From Pocillopora verrucosa (Eukaryota; Cnidaria; Anthozoa; Scleractinia; Pocilloporidae), in contig NC_089315.1 in assembly GCF_036669915.1 (NCBI RefSeq), positions 888,503-952,502 on the forward strand: a DNA stretch of 64,000 nucleotides, read 5' to 3'. Shown here piece by piece: positions 10,670 through 23,547 of the stretch. Under the pieces are notes generated by a model, which saw only the letters and a program-made list of their open reading frames with translations, had not been told where the DNA came from and did no database searches. Made by a program: the position numbers and the translations under genes. The stretch's first letter is position 1. Every line of letters starts with the position of its first letter.

Positions 10670-13109
10670 TAGTACTCATTGTTTGCGACAGGCAGCTCGA
10701 TGCATTCACCATTTCTAAATCTGAGACCGAAGAAATAGGGGCAGGCGATTGCAAATGACAACAGCCACAACCCAGATATGGTCAGAATTGTAATCTTCTT
10801 AACGGACGGTCCGCGTGGAAGAGGGTTTACAATGAATCTGTAACGATAAAAAGCGATGGCAGCCAGTGAGTAGATCACAACGAGAAGAGCAACTACTTGC
10901 AACGGATTCAAAATGCATGCGGCCTCTTGAAGAACGACGTCAGTTGGATTCTGCCCGCTCGCAAACATGACGGCCAAACAAACACTGCTTAGAATTTCTG
11001 CGAAGGCCATGTTAGCGACGAGATGGTAGGACAGAGGCTTGCGGGAAGATATGGTACACACAGCATAACAAACCATCGAGTTGCCGATTATACTGGCCGA
11101 GATGATCACGGAGAAGAGGGTTAAACGGAAAATGTAAAGGGCTTCTGGTTCTTCATACTGTTCTATCCAGGAAACAGATCCCACCGAGGGGGGCTCGGTT
11201 GAGTTTGTGATGTTCGTATTGTTGATAAACTCCATCGTTTTTGCCGTCTTCCGGCTCTTGTCGTTGGTCTTGTCCTCTTTGTTAACACCTTTACTGTGAG
11301 AGAGATAAGCAGACAACAGATACTGTGGTGCGAAGCCGTTTTCACAAAGACTTTTCCGCCGTCTTCCTCCCGACTGTTTTGTTGATAGTCAACGTCACGA
11401 ATGGCTTCAAATTTTAAACCTGTCAATATATGAATGACGAATTGTATTGATTTTAATTATAATTAAAGTTATCATTGCAGCTCTCGTATCTTGTATCTCG
11501 ATATACATTAGCTGATGATAATACCTAGAATTACACTTTTAAAGGCTTTTAAACATTTTCCCCGATGAATTCTTTGTTGAGTATTGACTGACACAAATGA
11601 CACCAAATTTTCGGACCGTGAGTGACAAATGAATGACGAATCAGTGATAAATTATAAATGCCGGTCTCGTCAAAGATCGCTCCGAGAACAAAGAACGGCG
11701 CGAGTGTACTTGGTATATTAAAAATCCAGCTGGTACAGAGCCATAATCATTGCAACAGTTTAAGATCACACAAACACCGCAACTGCCAGAGATTCACGAA
11801 GTACATTGGTGGGCTTTAAATAAACTTGTAAACATTCTATGGGGTTTAAGTATGCCATCGTACTATAAGAGGAAGTTATCGAGGTAAATTATTGAAGATA
11901 TCCTACCGATAGACAGAGATAAAACTCACTTCAGTTATCATTAGAATCTACCTACAGCTTTTCATTTAGTTTTGTATGGGGAAAAACTCGAGAGATATCG
12001 TAGCTATATCGTAGCTACAGCTTTTAGCAAAATTCACTTCGGACAGGTTTGCAAATAACAATTTACTTCTTAATCAGCATATGAATTTTTTTAAAAGTAA
12101 ACAGAGATTTATGCTGCAGAGACAACTCAGATCAGAAAATATGAAACTGCTTTTTAACCAAACATTTGATAGTTTGATGAGAGCACAAGACGTCAGCCTG
12201 TTAAAAAATAAGAGAAGCACCTCGAACTTTCTTCTCGTCACCCACACTGTTCACTCATAGCTAACACTAATGTTCTTTTGTTACCGCGCGCGTACGCTAA
12301 GAACCTCTACTGCACATTTGATCAAAATTGAACTGCACAATTTCATACCTGACGGTTATTTGCGAGGTTTGATCAGCTTGATCTAATTCCTGTCTTTTCT
12401 ATCGAAAGAAACCGATGATAAAAAATAGATACCATCTCTTTATTGAAAACTCAAGAGTTGTACGTAGAATTAAAGTCTAAGTAGTTCAGGTTAGAACTTG
12501 AATGAAAATTTGCAATTGAATCAAGCGAATTTTTCGTATGTACTGACTGAGAGAACATCTGGCAGATGCTCAATGGCACATCAATCTTTCAATTTTCTTA
12601 AACCCTGGTCTCAAGTAGTCCGAACTATGAAGCGCCGCTACAACGCATGAGGCGGGACAACTCAGCGCTGTCAGCCGCGGAGAATCTTACTTAAACGAAA
12701 AGGGAAAAACGTTTGGTTCTCAGACGTCTGATTGTTAATCAGTTTCTTGGCTTGGAAGTGAAAACTGAAACTGAAAAAAAGCCGGATTTAAATGTCATAA
12801 CACCAATCCTATTTTACCTGTGATTATTGTAAACTGTGATCTTCCAAAACAACGCATATTCAATCACATAAAGATGACGCAAGAACCTTCTAACTGCTTA
12901 TCAGAACATAACCTCCTAAACCCGTGGAACTGTCAGAGAATATGATAGGCAACCGAAGGTCCTTCTAAAAAGAAAATCAGACTAAAGGTACATTTGAACC
13001 AAGCCTCAATGATACTCAATCTTTTATCCGCTTATCTTTGTTCCTAAATTTACAGAAAATAAAGTAATCCATGAGTTTCCAGTCTTTGTAACTTCCTTTA
13101 AGGAAGTCG

Positions 13110-13350
13110 TAGTAAGTAAGTAAGTAAATAAGTAAGTAAATCTTGATTTCAACAGGGTGCGCAATTACAGTCAAGACTGTATTCTCCCTTATGGCCCTAT
13201 GAAACTGAATTACAGTAATTCTGATTACAGACATTTATTATACTAAAATAGGAAGATACTAAGGATATTATAAAACTTAAGATTACATAGAACTTAAGAT
13301 TACATAGAACTTAAAATCACATTGATAAGAACTAAGATATTCTGTCTGTT
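13110..13350 (-). mobile_element. LINE 3'-end fragment with (TAAG)n tail
   Basis: This insertion of about 240 bp is absent from the matching place in unit 3 (62330). On the minus strand it ends in an ACTT-type microsatellite, preceded by sequence resembling a LINE 3' UTR, and it contains a short tandem (a CTTAAGATTACATAGAA-like unit near 13275-13315). It has no coding capacity. It is probably a dead-on-arrival CR1/L2-like copy. Confidence 0.5.
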
Positions 13351-13819
13351 GTATATATTTAGTAGTATGGCATAAGAAATTATAACTCAATGTCTACCTA
13401 GCTCCTTAGCCTTCATTACGGATAACATTTAGAAAGTTTGATTTTTCACTCAACTGCTTTTGCTGACAACTTTTCCTCAGTTGGATCTGTTTACTAGAGG
13501 CTTGAAGGCTCTACATGTTGACAAGCACAGTTTCAGAAGTAATAACTGAGCGTATGCATAGAGTTTCAGCCGTTTGAAAGGTTGGTTTTGGACTTGACAG
13601 CTCTGGCTGACAACTTATCCTTAGCTTAATCCGTTTATCATAGAGTCGTCAATCACATACTCAAAACTGCATTGAAAAAAAATTTTGATCAAAGCTGTGA
13701 CCATGTTAAGGAGTATTTAGTCATTTCTCTTTGTTACATTGATCTGCCTGGATCAACTGCGAAACTGACTCTCGTCAAATGGACATCATTGACAATCGAA
13801 CCCCGTATTGACGGGTTAC

Positions 13820-14240
13820 CCACGGGGAATGGAGGGGTGGCTGCTTAATAAAGGTTAACCGCTTAATACAGCTTCACAGAATAGGGGCCAAACGCGATGA
13901 AAAAACAAAAAACATCTTTTTGTCCTAACAGTCCAAGCAAGAAAGACATTTGAACTCAAAGTGCTAACATTTGTTCGGGAGATAAACATGGAAAATTTGA
14001 CTTGAGAGATTATTACTGATTTTTTTTTTTGGTGTTTTCACTTTAAGTGGTCGCACAATGCAGGTGGAAACAATACAAACAAGCAGTTGGGACTCAGTCA
14101 AGGGTGACCACGACGAGGTCAATAAATAGGCTTAATAACGGTGGCGCATAAAGAGGTAAAAATTAAAATACTTGAGGAGAAACAATTTCGAAACAAATTT
14201 CGGAACTTTGACCAATATGGTGCCCCTTAAACACAGCCGG
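13820..14240. repeat. Interspersed GCTTAATA-type repeat, unit 1
   Basis: Several imperfect copies of a motif resembling GACCGCTTAATAnAGGTGGC occur here (for example near 13840, 13860 and 14120). The counterparts are at 35320-35450 and 62800-63220. It is non-coding and probably part of an old repeat family. Confidence 0.45.
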
Positions 14241-17200
14241 GTCCGACTATACGTTGTATTAATGTCTATTATTCGAGAACAATACAAATTTTTCATGACG
14301 GTACTACGTTTAGTCTTGTGTTACAAACTCTAGAGTGTGTTGCATCAACACTTACATCAGCTCGCTGCTCGTCTCGTATTCGGCAAAGAACTGTTGGCCC
14401 ACAGGTATTCATGTTTGAATTATCCTCCATCAAGTCCACAATGAAGCTCACTTTTATTCTAGAACTTTCTGAAAACTTAAATGTGTTCGAATATGCGAAG
14501 AAAAACAGACGCCTCAAGTAGAGGATATCAACAATAGCCTCTACTTGGTGCAAAAATATGTATGGATACAGTTTTTCGAGAGTGAAATTCGTTGAGAAAC
14601 GAGAGATTCGAGGAACAGATTATGCCCAAGGACACACATACGATGATATTTTAGTGCAAAATGGAGGCTATTGTGTTAAGTATCCTTCAAACATTTTGTA
14701 ACGCGCGTGAAAAAATGTTTGCGAATAGCTTACCGTTTGTTGCGTGGGAGGTTTACTTTTCCGTGTTCTCTAATAGGATTTTATGAACTAACAGAAATGT
14801 GCTTTGGATGTTCTCCAGCTTTAGCTTTGGAAATATTCGGTAACGTAATACTTTTAGACCAGTCGCACGCGAGCAAAAATATTTGATGGATTCAAAGAAG
14901 GAATAATGGTATGATGTTGAGCATGATCTTATGAATCATCCCGACTGAGGTCTGAATTATTTGCCGAAGTCGAAGACTAATGTTGATAACGCAGACACGA
15001 GGTTTGATAATTTATGATATCATACGAAAACCAAATTCAGTAAGTGTTTCATCCTACATTTTTTCATTAATAGTAATCTGCAAAAGACGACACTTCTCTC
15101 CGAGTCTGCAAAAGTTTGAAAATTTAACACGGACTGAAGGCTTGAAAACGAAGCAGACTTTGAACGCAATATCCGCTGAGTGTCATATCCCCTGCAGATA
15201 TTGTATTTATCATGTCAGCTTCACACTGTGTCACACGCTATTGTGAATTTATATATGCTCTCGACCAATCAGATTATACGTAGTAAGTCTAGGGTATAAT
15301 AATTCCTCTTATCACGAACTTAACCTGGTCAAATTCTGTGTTATACCGCATGAAGACATTGTTAAATGAGAATTTAGCACGAAACAAGATATTCGGATAT
15401 TGAAATATTGCTTAGGGTTTTCAAAAATGTGCCGTCCGCTCAAATTGAAATAAAATGGTTTAGTTTTAAACTTAAACCATAACTCGATCCCTCCTATAAG
15501 AATTTGTTAAATTGATACTAGCTTCTTTTCTTTTTTTTTTTTGCCCTTTTCATGAGCAAGTTTCATTTGCTTCTAACCAGGGCACCGCCTCCCGGTGCTC
15601 ATTCCAGTTTTCGTGAATTTTCTAAAACACAGAAGTAATTTTGGGAATCTGGGCTAAATATGAAAGTTTCCATTTTTCGACCATAACTTACATTTTTGCG
15701 ATTTTCACGTATTCAACTCAGTAGAAGCGTACTAAAGAGCGCCAAATCACTTTGGATAACTCTAAGACAAAATTAAGGCTCACATTAGTCATGGAATATT
15801 TGCTTGTTTTTTAGTCACACTACTAAGGATATGCAGCAAATCTCGAGAGATTCAAGCTAAGGGTTCGGGTTAAACCAGAGATGTTCTTTTATGTTAATAT
15901 ACCGAAAAATGGATCCTGAGGACTTTAACATGAAATGTTACGATGAAATGTGCAAGTCATCAAATTAATTCATTTTTATTTTTTTTATTCATTACAAAAT
16001 TAACATTACAGCACTATTTAAATTATCACTGTAAACATTTCTGACAAAAAAGCAAAAAAAAAAAATTCCCAAGATGATGATAACTTTTCTAAAATTACAC
16101 TTGCACTACATATTTATTCACCCTTCAGCAAGATATTATAAACTGATAATTTTTTACCCTTTAGCTCAGTCCTATTAAACATCATGCTTCCTTCTCAATA
16201 ATTATATTTTTAATTTCGTACTTCATAACAATTCTGGCTTCAAATACTTTTGTCCTAAGTGGAATTTGGCTTCTTCTGCAGTCCTACAAGAACAATTTCC
16301 CGATCAATTAATTTATTTATTATTTATTATATTGTGCTATTTTAGTTTATCTTTGAATCCATGAAGTTATATTCGAGTTTCTTATTTTCAGTCTCCCTCT
16401 CCCCCCCCCCCTCCCCCTACGAAACAATCGTCGTCCTCTTTTATAGAAATCATTTCATTCTTAGGCAGAGTAAATAAGTGGAAACAGCCAACTTAAAGAT
16501 TATCTCCAATTTATCATGTATCATTATACAAAATTTATGATGTTGTATAACTTGAGGATTACAAACCTTTCTTTGGTTCATCTGATGCTACTTGCCGGCA
16601 CGCTTGCTCTGAAATTTCACTTTTAATTGACGAAAAAAAGCGATAGAGAAGTCCGGAAAATGGTCGGACATAGTAAAAGTTGGCAGATGGCGTGACAGCT
16701 TTAGCTCAGCTCCGTGTTTTGTACTCTGATTCAGCACGCTCTATCAACCAATGAAAGCGCACGTCATATCCGAACTTTATTATAATATAACGTAAATTAA
16801 TGTCTGCTATACTTCGTAATTGGAGAGCTGTTCGATTGAGTTTTGTATAACCAAAACCAAACTGATAACATCGGCCAAGCAGATAAAACGTTGACATCAC
16901 AAGTAGTCAACGACCTCAAAGGCGGAAAGTGGATTGAATGAAATCGCAATTGGTTTCAATTTTAGAGTCTGCATAAAGACCATGGCGCGAGTTCTCTAAA
17001 TCAATCATAAAGCGCATTGAAGAATAACCAATGCAGTGCTGAATTGTTTTCAAATCTCTATCGAAAATTGCTCATGGTTCGCATGATTAATGAACAGAGA
17101 CAAGTAGGTGACGTGCCTGTCATTTACAAACAACATGTCAAAAAACCGCAAACAACAAGCCAACAGTGAAAACAAATGACAATTTAGGAATAAATGGCCC

Positions 17201-17747
17201 ATTAGCCTTCCAAAGTTTCATGAAAACCGTTTGTCAGTCGACAAAAGAAATCTCGTCATTGAAAAAATTTCAGAATATGTGCGCATGCTCTAAATAGCAG
17301 CAGTTTCGCCAACTTATTGTAATTTTAAATTTATTGGATGCCGCAAATGAAAGGGAATTCGTCGTCAGCAACAAAAAGATAATATTTTATCATGCACTTA
17401 AAGGGGCCTAGTCAAGTTTAATTTCTTCTCAACAAATAAGCATTCTTCTTTTTTCATATCACTTACATTTGTAAAGTTGCTCAAAAGTATCTCCTATTAA
17501 CGTTGTCGCCGCAGATACACAGACTGCACAAGATGATAAGTCTGTATACGAAATAATGGCCTAGTTAACAAGTCAATTTTAAGATAAACTCACCATTCCT
17601 GAACGGCATAAAACACTGAGGAACTACTCAGTTGTCAAAACTTCCATCCTGAAACTGCTCTAATAACAAGGCAAAACGAAGCTAAGAGTTTGCTCGAACT
17701 TGAACAAGGCGCTTTACGACTTAAGAAACATATTCATTATTGTGTTT

Positions 17748-17963
17748 TTAAGATCTACAAAGAATAATTTTGGAGAACGCCTCAGCAAAGAAACTTTTCA
17801 TTGTTCCATTACACAAAGGATCTAAGGCACTGGGAAGGCAAATCAAAATAAAATTATAATCAATAAGGAGTCGATGATATCTTAATTGATACGCAGTGAT
17901 GTTACAAACCCTTTCCCACACATAGTGGGCTTGATAAGGAAAATAACAAACGACGTAAATGAT
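17748..17963 (-). pseudogene. Orphan GPCR 3'-end fragment (TM6-TM7)
   Basis: This fragment encodes the last part of TM6 through TM7 and the C-terminus of the local receptor family (CYFPYQAHYVW onward) and ends in TAA at 17748. The TM7 motif is decayed to DPLCN from HPLCY. Upstream, at 17963/17964, it changes abruptly into the 3' flank of a different paralogue (the type found beside 59393), which leads into the receptor at 18017. It is the leftover 3' end of the original receptor at this locus after recombination. Confidence 0.88.
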
Positions 17964-18016
17964 TCGCAGCTTGGTAAAGGTTTATCCAAAGTTCCGCTTA
18001 CGAATTGAGATACACA

Positions 18017-19135
18017 TTATTCATAAGATCTACAAAGAATGATTTTGGAGAACGCCTTAGCAAAGAAACTGTTCATTGTTCCATAACACAAAGGATGTAA
18101 GGCGCTGGGAAGGCAAATCAAAATAAAATTATAATCAATAAGGAGTCGATGATATCTAAATTGATGCACAGTGATGTTACGAACCCTTTCCCACACATAA
18201 TGGGCTTGATATGGAAAATAACAAACGACATAAATGATAATAAGCATAAAAATCATCTTAAGTAAATCTTTCTCTGGGTTTGTGCTTTCGGGTTTGCTGT
18301 CTCTTCGGTTATTCTGATCGAGCACGACACTCTTTCGTTCCTTCATTCTCGTGTCCTCTCCCAAATCTTGTAGCTCCATTTGATCTTCGATTTGGACAAC
18401 ACAAGACGATTCGGCAGTCGAGGTCCGATTTCTTTCGTTAATCTGTACAATTCGCATCTTCAAGTTCCACGCCACTGCTCCGTAGGATGCCAGCATTATC
18501 ACATAAGGTAAAGCGTAGTTCAGGATGAATCTGATAGCTACATAGGACCTATTGTCTACGAAAGACAGCTCGATGCATACACCATTTCTAAACCTGAGAC
18601 CAAAGAAATAAGGGCAGGCGATTGCAAATGACAACAGCCACAGCCCAGATATGGTCAGAATTGTAATTGTCTTTACTGATGATGGTGTACGTGGAAGAGG
18701 GTTTACAATGAATCTGTAACGATAAAAAGCGATGGCAGCCAGTGAGTAGATCACAACGAGAAGAGCAACTACTTGCAACGGATTCAAAATGCATGCGGCC
18801 TCTTGAAGAACGACGTCAGTTGGATTCTGCTCGCTCGCAAACATAACAGCCAAACAAACACTGCTTAGAATTTCTGCGAAGGCCATGTTAGCGACGAGAT
18901 GGTAGGACAGAGGCTTGCGGGAAGGTATGGTACACACAGCATAACAAACCATCGAGTTGCCGATTAAACTGGCCGAGATGATCACGGAGAAGAGGGTTAA
19001 ACGGAAAATGTAAAGGGCTTCTGTTTCTTTATACTGTTCTATCGAGGAAACAGATCCCACCGTGGAGGGCTCGGTTGAGTTTGTGATGTTTGTGAAGTTA
19101 CTGATCAGCATCTTTTGGTCTTCTCCAGTTGACAC
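18017..19135 (-). CDS. Class A GPCR, intact, mosaic paralogue
   Basis: An intact 372-aa rhodopsin-like receptor with no intron, predicted to sit in the plasma membrane; the ligand is unknown. It has N-terminal Asn-X-Ser/Thr sites and TM1 with GNSMV. TM2 has NMAFAE (E at 2.50) and TM3 ends in YRY instead of DRY. W is conserved in TM4 and P in TM5; TM6 has CYFP and TM7 has HPLCY. Cysteines before TM3 and in the second extracellular loop can form the usual disulfide. The ATG at 19135 gives MSTGEDQKM; Met9 is an alternative start. It is a mosaic: the TM4 entry (RTPSSVKT) matches the receptors at 25527 and 39371, while the third intracellular loop (STAESSCVVQIEDQ) and 3' flank match those at 31335 and 59393. 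Resemblance to neuropeptide receptors is only general. Confidence 0.93.
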   Translation of the reverse strand: MSTGEDQKMLISNFTNITNSTEPSTVGSVSSIEQYKETEALYIFRLTLFSVIISASLIGNSMVCYAVCTIPSRKPLSYHLVANMAFAEILSSVCLAVMFASEQNPTDVVLQEAACILNPLQVVALLVVIYSLAAIAFYRYRFIVNPLPRTPSSVKTITILTISGLWLLSFAIACPYFFGLRFRNGVCIELSFVDNRSYVAIRFILNYALPYVIMLASYGAVAWNLKMRIVQINERNRTSTAESSCVVQIEDQMELQDLGEDTRMKERKSVVLDQNNRRDSKPESTNPEKDLLKMIFMLIIIYVVCYFPYQAHYVWERVRNITVHQFRYHRLLIDYNFILICLPSALHPLCYGTMNSFFAKAFSKIILCRSYE

Positions 19136-19144
19136 CTCAAAAGG

Positions 19145-19220
19145 TTTAAATTATACTGTCAAATCAGAATATTTTAGACTTAATTTAAATTACACTGTTA
19201 GATCAGAATATTTAAGACTT
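19145..19220. repeat. Two-copy tandem repeat upstream of a GPCR
   Basis: Two imperfect copies of an approximately 38-bp AT-rich unit (TTTAAATTA...AGAATATTT.AGACTT) lie just upstream of the receptor start at 19135. They may be in its promoter or 5' UTR. No function can be assigned. Confidence 0.6.
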
Positions 19221-21239
19221 TAGTAAGCTTTCGTGCCACTTCAAAGTTTATTGAGGCAAAAGGAACTATTTTAGCTACCACGAGGATAAACATTAACACT
19301 AGTCCTTCATTTCATGGGAACCCATTTAATTTAGCAACTTAATCTGTTTCTCGATATCAATAAATTAAAACTGCCTTTCTTTTCCATTTACTCTAGTTTG
19401 TGCACGGATGAATATGTGTTTTAGTCTTCCTTCAAAGACTGTGTAGAATTTTTAACAATCGTTCATTAAATTAAGAGCCCTCACTTATTTTGATGAAAGA
19501 TCCTTGAATACATCGAAAATAAAGTCCTTTTGTAACTTTAAGAGGGTTCAAGGTCTTTCCGCAAGTTGTAGAGGAACTGAACCAGGTAAAGTAACATGTG
19601 TGACTTACAAAGGTAACAAGCAGCTTCGTTAATCATTTTTTTATGCGCGTTTCTCGGCTTTGATAGAGTAACAAGTTGGAACGCGTTTCTCCGCACAATC
19701 GAATCCCTTTGTAATGTAAAACTCAAGATAACTTGTGCAGGTAATTGTAATTGTACTTTTTGCTAAATGCCTTCATGGCAACAACATCTCGATTAATTGC
19801 ACGGTATTTGGGAGATAATTTAGCAGCGTTTCATGTCGAAAAAGAGCCAGTCTGAAAGGAAAGAATTCACAAATATCTTGATAATGAGCTTGAGGCCCAA
19901 GTAGCAACTAAATGCAGCATTCAGTGTGTATGTTTCTGGGAAGTTGTTCAGATGTCGAAGCAAAAGATGGTAAATTTGGTCGTTCGATGAATAGAAACGA
20001 GTATACTTGCCTTGTTTTCACCAAGTACTTTTTCATAATAGTGTCCAGAAACTGAATCAGACTTACTCTTTTTCTGTGATGAATTGCTGAGTGGAAATTT
20101 GCCAGAATTACCAAAACTATTTCCTCCGTAATCAAGTTTTGTTTGAGTGCGTGAAAAAGTGCAAGTAAACGACAGCTGGACTGTCGAAGTTAAAGTGCAA
20201 AGCGTTTTAAAAGATCTACAATCTGAACATGAGAATCAACATGTTCGCCAAGAGTTGGAAGAAATCACTCAGTAGCACAATAAAAAGTATCTTAAAAAAA
20301 TCGTAACTTGCATCTTTATCTTCGTTGGTGTTGTTGTTTTTCCTTGTTGTCGGGAGTTTTTTAAGTCCTTCCAAACTTACTTATGATTAGGCTTTTTTGT
20401 ACATCGTACGCGTTTGTCATTGAGGCTTAAAAAAAAATCGTCCTCAATTTGCCATTTTGAATGTTATTACTACAAAGAAGTACGTTAATAACCTTTGCCG
20501 TAAAAGCACTATCCAGCGCGTGGCGATTTTCTCCTGTTTTGGTGGGTTTGTAGCTGCACAACTGGTAAATTTTGAAACGTACGCGAAGAACCCATTTCAG
20601 TGCTGGGGATATCCATATTTCATTTCTAGCCAATCACCGGACCGAAAATAAAAGAGAATACTGTGAACTACAAAACTACAAAAAGATCGTCACATCATAA
20701 CTTAAAGGAAAACATACATCATTCTGCACTTCTCGTGACATGTATTTACAAGTTGGTCATGGAATCAGCTTGCGACCGAAATTCCCTTCTGCCGCAAATT
20801 TCAAGAGAGGAAAAATGCGGCAGAACCAAACGTACAAGGTCAGTTTAAGGGAGAATAAGCTAAAATAAACTATCTTGTATTAAACTACCTGTCGTTCACT
20901 CCTGCAGATTCGCTGTGTGCTTGCACTTAAGCTTCAACCTTTCGTTGTGACAGTCGCCTACTGACGAACAAAGCTCAACTGAAATATTAACGACCAACGG
21001 ACAATTATCACCTGCATAAAACACTGTTTGGGAAATGCAATTACATTTAGGCTCTAAAGCTGTCAGGATATAAATTAATGAAAAGGGCCGAGTTTTACGC
21101 AGCAAAAAGATGACAATTTATTTTGTGAGTAAGAATTGAAGTCCAAACAAGTCTTTAAGACATGATATTATATTTATTTCCTACCACCAACGATTATTTG
21201 AACCATTGTTTATAGAAACTACAATTAAAGGCCCGAACT

Positions 21240-21480
21240 TTTTATTGAATAATTTCAATTACTGCCGCGACAAAACGTCGAGTATCTTCTGCATTCGGAC
21301 CACGTCCGCCGTCTTTTAGATTCTCTTAAAGCATCCTGGAAGCTTTAAACTTGTCTCCATCGGTGAAGTTTTTTTTTTCACCACGTCGCTTACACCCTTT
21401 CAATCCTAGTTGTCCATTTAAAATTCCGGGCAAAGATCTCCGCTACCAATAGCGGAAAAAACCATGGAAGCGTCTGCATA
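21240..21480 (-). pseudogene. Unidentified coding-like remnant, unit 1
   Basis: On the minus strand the segment reads KGVSDVVKKK, then after a frameshift ENLKDGGRGPNAEDTRRFV and a stop. The copy at 43790-44010 reads through these regions in one frame. It looks like the C-terminal end of a protein, but I do not recognize the family. Conservation between units could simply reflect recent duplication. Confidence 0.3.
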
Positions 21481-23239
21481 AACCTAAAGGGAAATAATTA
21501 TCATATATATTAACACTGGAATAAGAAATAGCTCATTCACTCTTTCACCTGTATTCCATTTAGCTGTTTGTGCTGTCAGCCCAAGGAATTATTATTAAAC
21601 TAGTAATTAGTTGTAGCACAGAATACTTACGTATTAAGATATCGTTGGAGATGAAAGTGAGTATTTTACACACGGGAAATAGGACTTATAAGCTGTAGCT
21701 AAATGGGTTGATCAATAGAGCTGTACGCCATACTAACGAGAACTAAATGCGCTTAGCTCGAGAAAGCTGTCTAAGGCTGTGGACTTTTAATAAACAGAAG
21801 TACTCAACGTCACCAATCTTCGTGCTCTTATAAATATGCACATCGTTCATTTGGGTACTGGAATATCTCAGTTTCGTTCCCAAATGTACAATTATACAAC
21901 CTTTTGGTTCGCAATATCTTATTGAAATAAAACCAATCCGCTGTTTGTGTAGAAAAGCTGACTGCAATGCCTCTGGGATAACGAAAAATCACTCAATTTT
22001 AAATGATCGAAGCTTCTTGACACTTGCGGCGGCCACATGGTCAGTTCTAGACGCAAATAACGCGACATGCAAATGCAGATCATATATAATGGACAATGAC
22101 GACTCGGAAAGTTTTCTTCAACCTACTTTTTCACTTCATATAAAAACTGGCACGTAGGAATCATTTTCAATGTCAGCCTGTTACTCCACTAACGGGGAAG
22201 TACTATGATGAAATAAATTTATAAAATAGAACGTAGACCATCCAGTAGAATTTTCCCTTCATAAAAAATATTTATGTTAAATAATTCATCCTTTCACCTA
22301 CGAGAAAAAAAAGTTTTCGGTTTTTTTTTTCGGTAAACAGTTTTCATCTCTTTATTAAACTATTTTTTCTTCAATGGAAACAAACACTGCATTTAATAGT
22401 ATAATGGTGATAAAAATTTTACTTAAAAGAAAAAATTAAATCAATCAATTGTGAATGAAGGAGAATAACTAGCATATAAACAATTTTCTTTGGCAAAAAA
22501 ACAGCTGCTTGTTTCCATGAGCTTGGTACGGTATTGAGCCGATAATTTTGCGCAGACAACATTTTGCCAGCTAAGCGGCAAATTGCCACATAGGACCCAC
22601 GCAATTTTTTACTACTTCCCGACAGTTTTGTGAAGCCGGTCCATCTATATATTTCCAAAGGAGGACTTGGCAAACGCAGCGTGGTCTTTCAGGGAATGGA
22701 ATATTTTAATTCATGATTCAATCGTGACAAACGGAAGGGACAGGGGGAGGAGGAAGAAACTTAAGTGCCAATATGTTTCTGAGGGAGCCATAAAAAGCTC
22801 TTCATTTCTGTTCCTGGACTGCATTGAGCATCAGAGTTCGTCGTGCTCGCTCGATCCACCTTCCCATAATATGTTTCGAACCACGCCCATACTTGGTATG
22901 CCACGTAATCATAAATAAAAATAATGATAAAAGAAAAAAAACTAGGAAAACACTCGGACCAGGTGGGTCGTCTTTAAATTGATATATTATTTTGTGCAGA
23001 AAAACGAAATTTCACTTTCGAAAATTTGTAGCATGCGCTTGATGAAACGTAGGATATTTGATTGAAACTATAATTTTGTTATAAATGTATTTTATTTATG
23101 ATGCTCACCATCTGTTCATCAAAGGAGTTTATCTGTACCACAGGCAGTGTAAAATATCAATCTCCATCCGACCCACGAAATATCTGCTCCTTAAAGCTAT
23201 TTTGTGTGAGGAAATAAGTCATTTTTTAGTCCCACGTGG

Positions 23240-23410
23240 CTTTGTTCTGTTGGAGACTGGCGCTAGAAGCGCTAGTCCATTTTCGTGTACGAGGCCAGCT
23301 GCCACCCTAGCGCAATAAGCTCTGCGTACGGGAGAATTGGTTTCCGGATCATCCATCCAAGTATTGATCAAAGTATGAATTTGAAACAAGACTTTCTTAT
23401 TGAAATATGT
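23240..23410 (-). pseudogene. Unidentified coding-like remnant (HTLINTWM segment), unit 1
   Basis: On the minus strand an open stretch of about 55 codons contains HTLINTWMDDPETNSPVRR and ends near PRGTKK. The copy at 45243-45430 keeps the frame with substitutions. The family is not recognized. It is probably a decayed exon or part of a mobile element, since the PLE-terminal-like motif is adjacent. Confidence 0.3.
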
Positions 23411-23547
23411 CCCTGTAAAGAGTAATAAAGAGCGTAACTTTCTAAAGAAACTGTGATGTTACGTTGGTAAAAGGGTAATACAAGGCATTTTGGCATTATC
23501 AAATGTCCTTATAGTGTAAATTGGCTTCCGTAGAGAAAATTAAATTG

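Larger units (their letters stand above)
7234..11235 (-). pseudogene. Class A GPCR pseudogene split by a LINE insertion
   Basis: Reading leftward from the ATG at 11235 (peptide begins MEFINNTN), the gene encodes the N-terminus, TM1-TM4 and the second extracellular loop up to NNEYY. A 2.9-kb same-strand LINE (7759-10669) then interrupts it. The gene resumes with VIIRF at TM5 and continues through TM6, where TGT (Cys) has become TGA at 7396-7394. TM7 sequence remains in frame afterwards to the normal stop at 7236-7234. There are thus two independent disabling lesions. The second extracellular loop (IELPVANNEYY) places this copy with the intact receptor at 59393. An in-frame upstream ATG at 11316 exists but is probably 5' UTR, because the reading frame there differs between paralogues. 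Confidence 0.92.
11236..17747. other. Intergenic block between the two minus-strand receptor loci, unit 1
   Basis: No gene recognized. The stretch 11.4-14.9 kb aligns with 32.6-36.3 kb and 60.7-64.0 kb. It contains a LINE 3' fragment (13110-13350) and GCTTAATA-type repeats (13820-14240). About 14.9-17.1 kb is largely absent from unit 2 and is AT-rich, with homopolymer tracts including a C run near 16400. From about 17.13 kb it aligns again with unit 2 (36.4-36.6 kb and from about 38.99 kb). Small ORFs here are not conserved between units. Confidence 0.6.

Noticed and set aside
13090-13135. TAAG-type microsatellite as a possible CRISPR-like or telomeric repeat
   Set aside because: It is a simple 4-bp repeat at the end of a LINE-like insertion, without spacers or telomere motif.
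14293-14553. 86-codon minus-strand ORF, partly shared with 35437-35655
   Set aside because: It is not preserved as an open frame of the same length in unit 3, and the opposite strand is equally open.
20457-20651. 64-codon plus-strand ORF in the long non-coding block
   Set aside because: It is broken in the unit 2 copy near 41780-41950 and overlaps an equally long antisense ORF.
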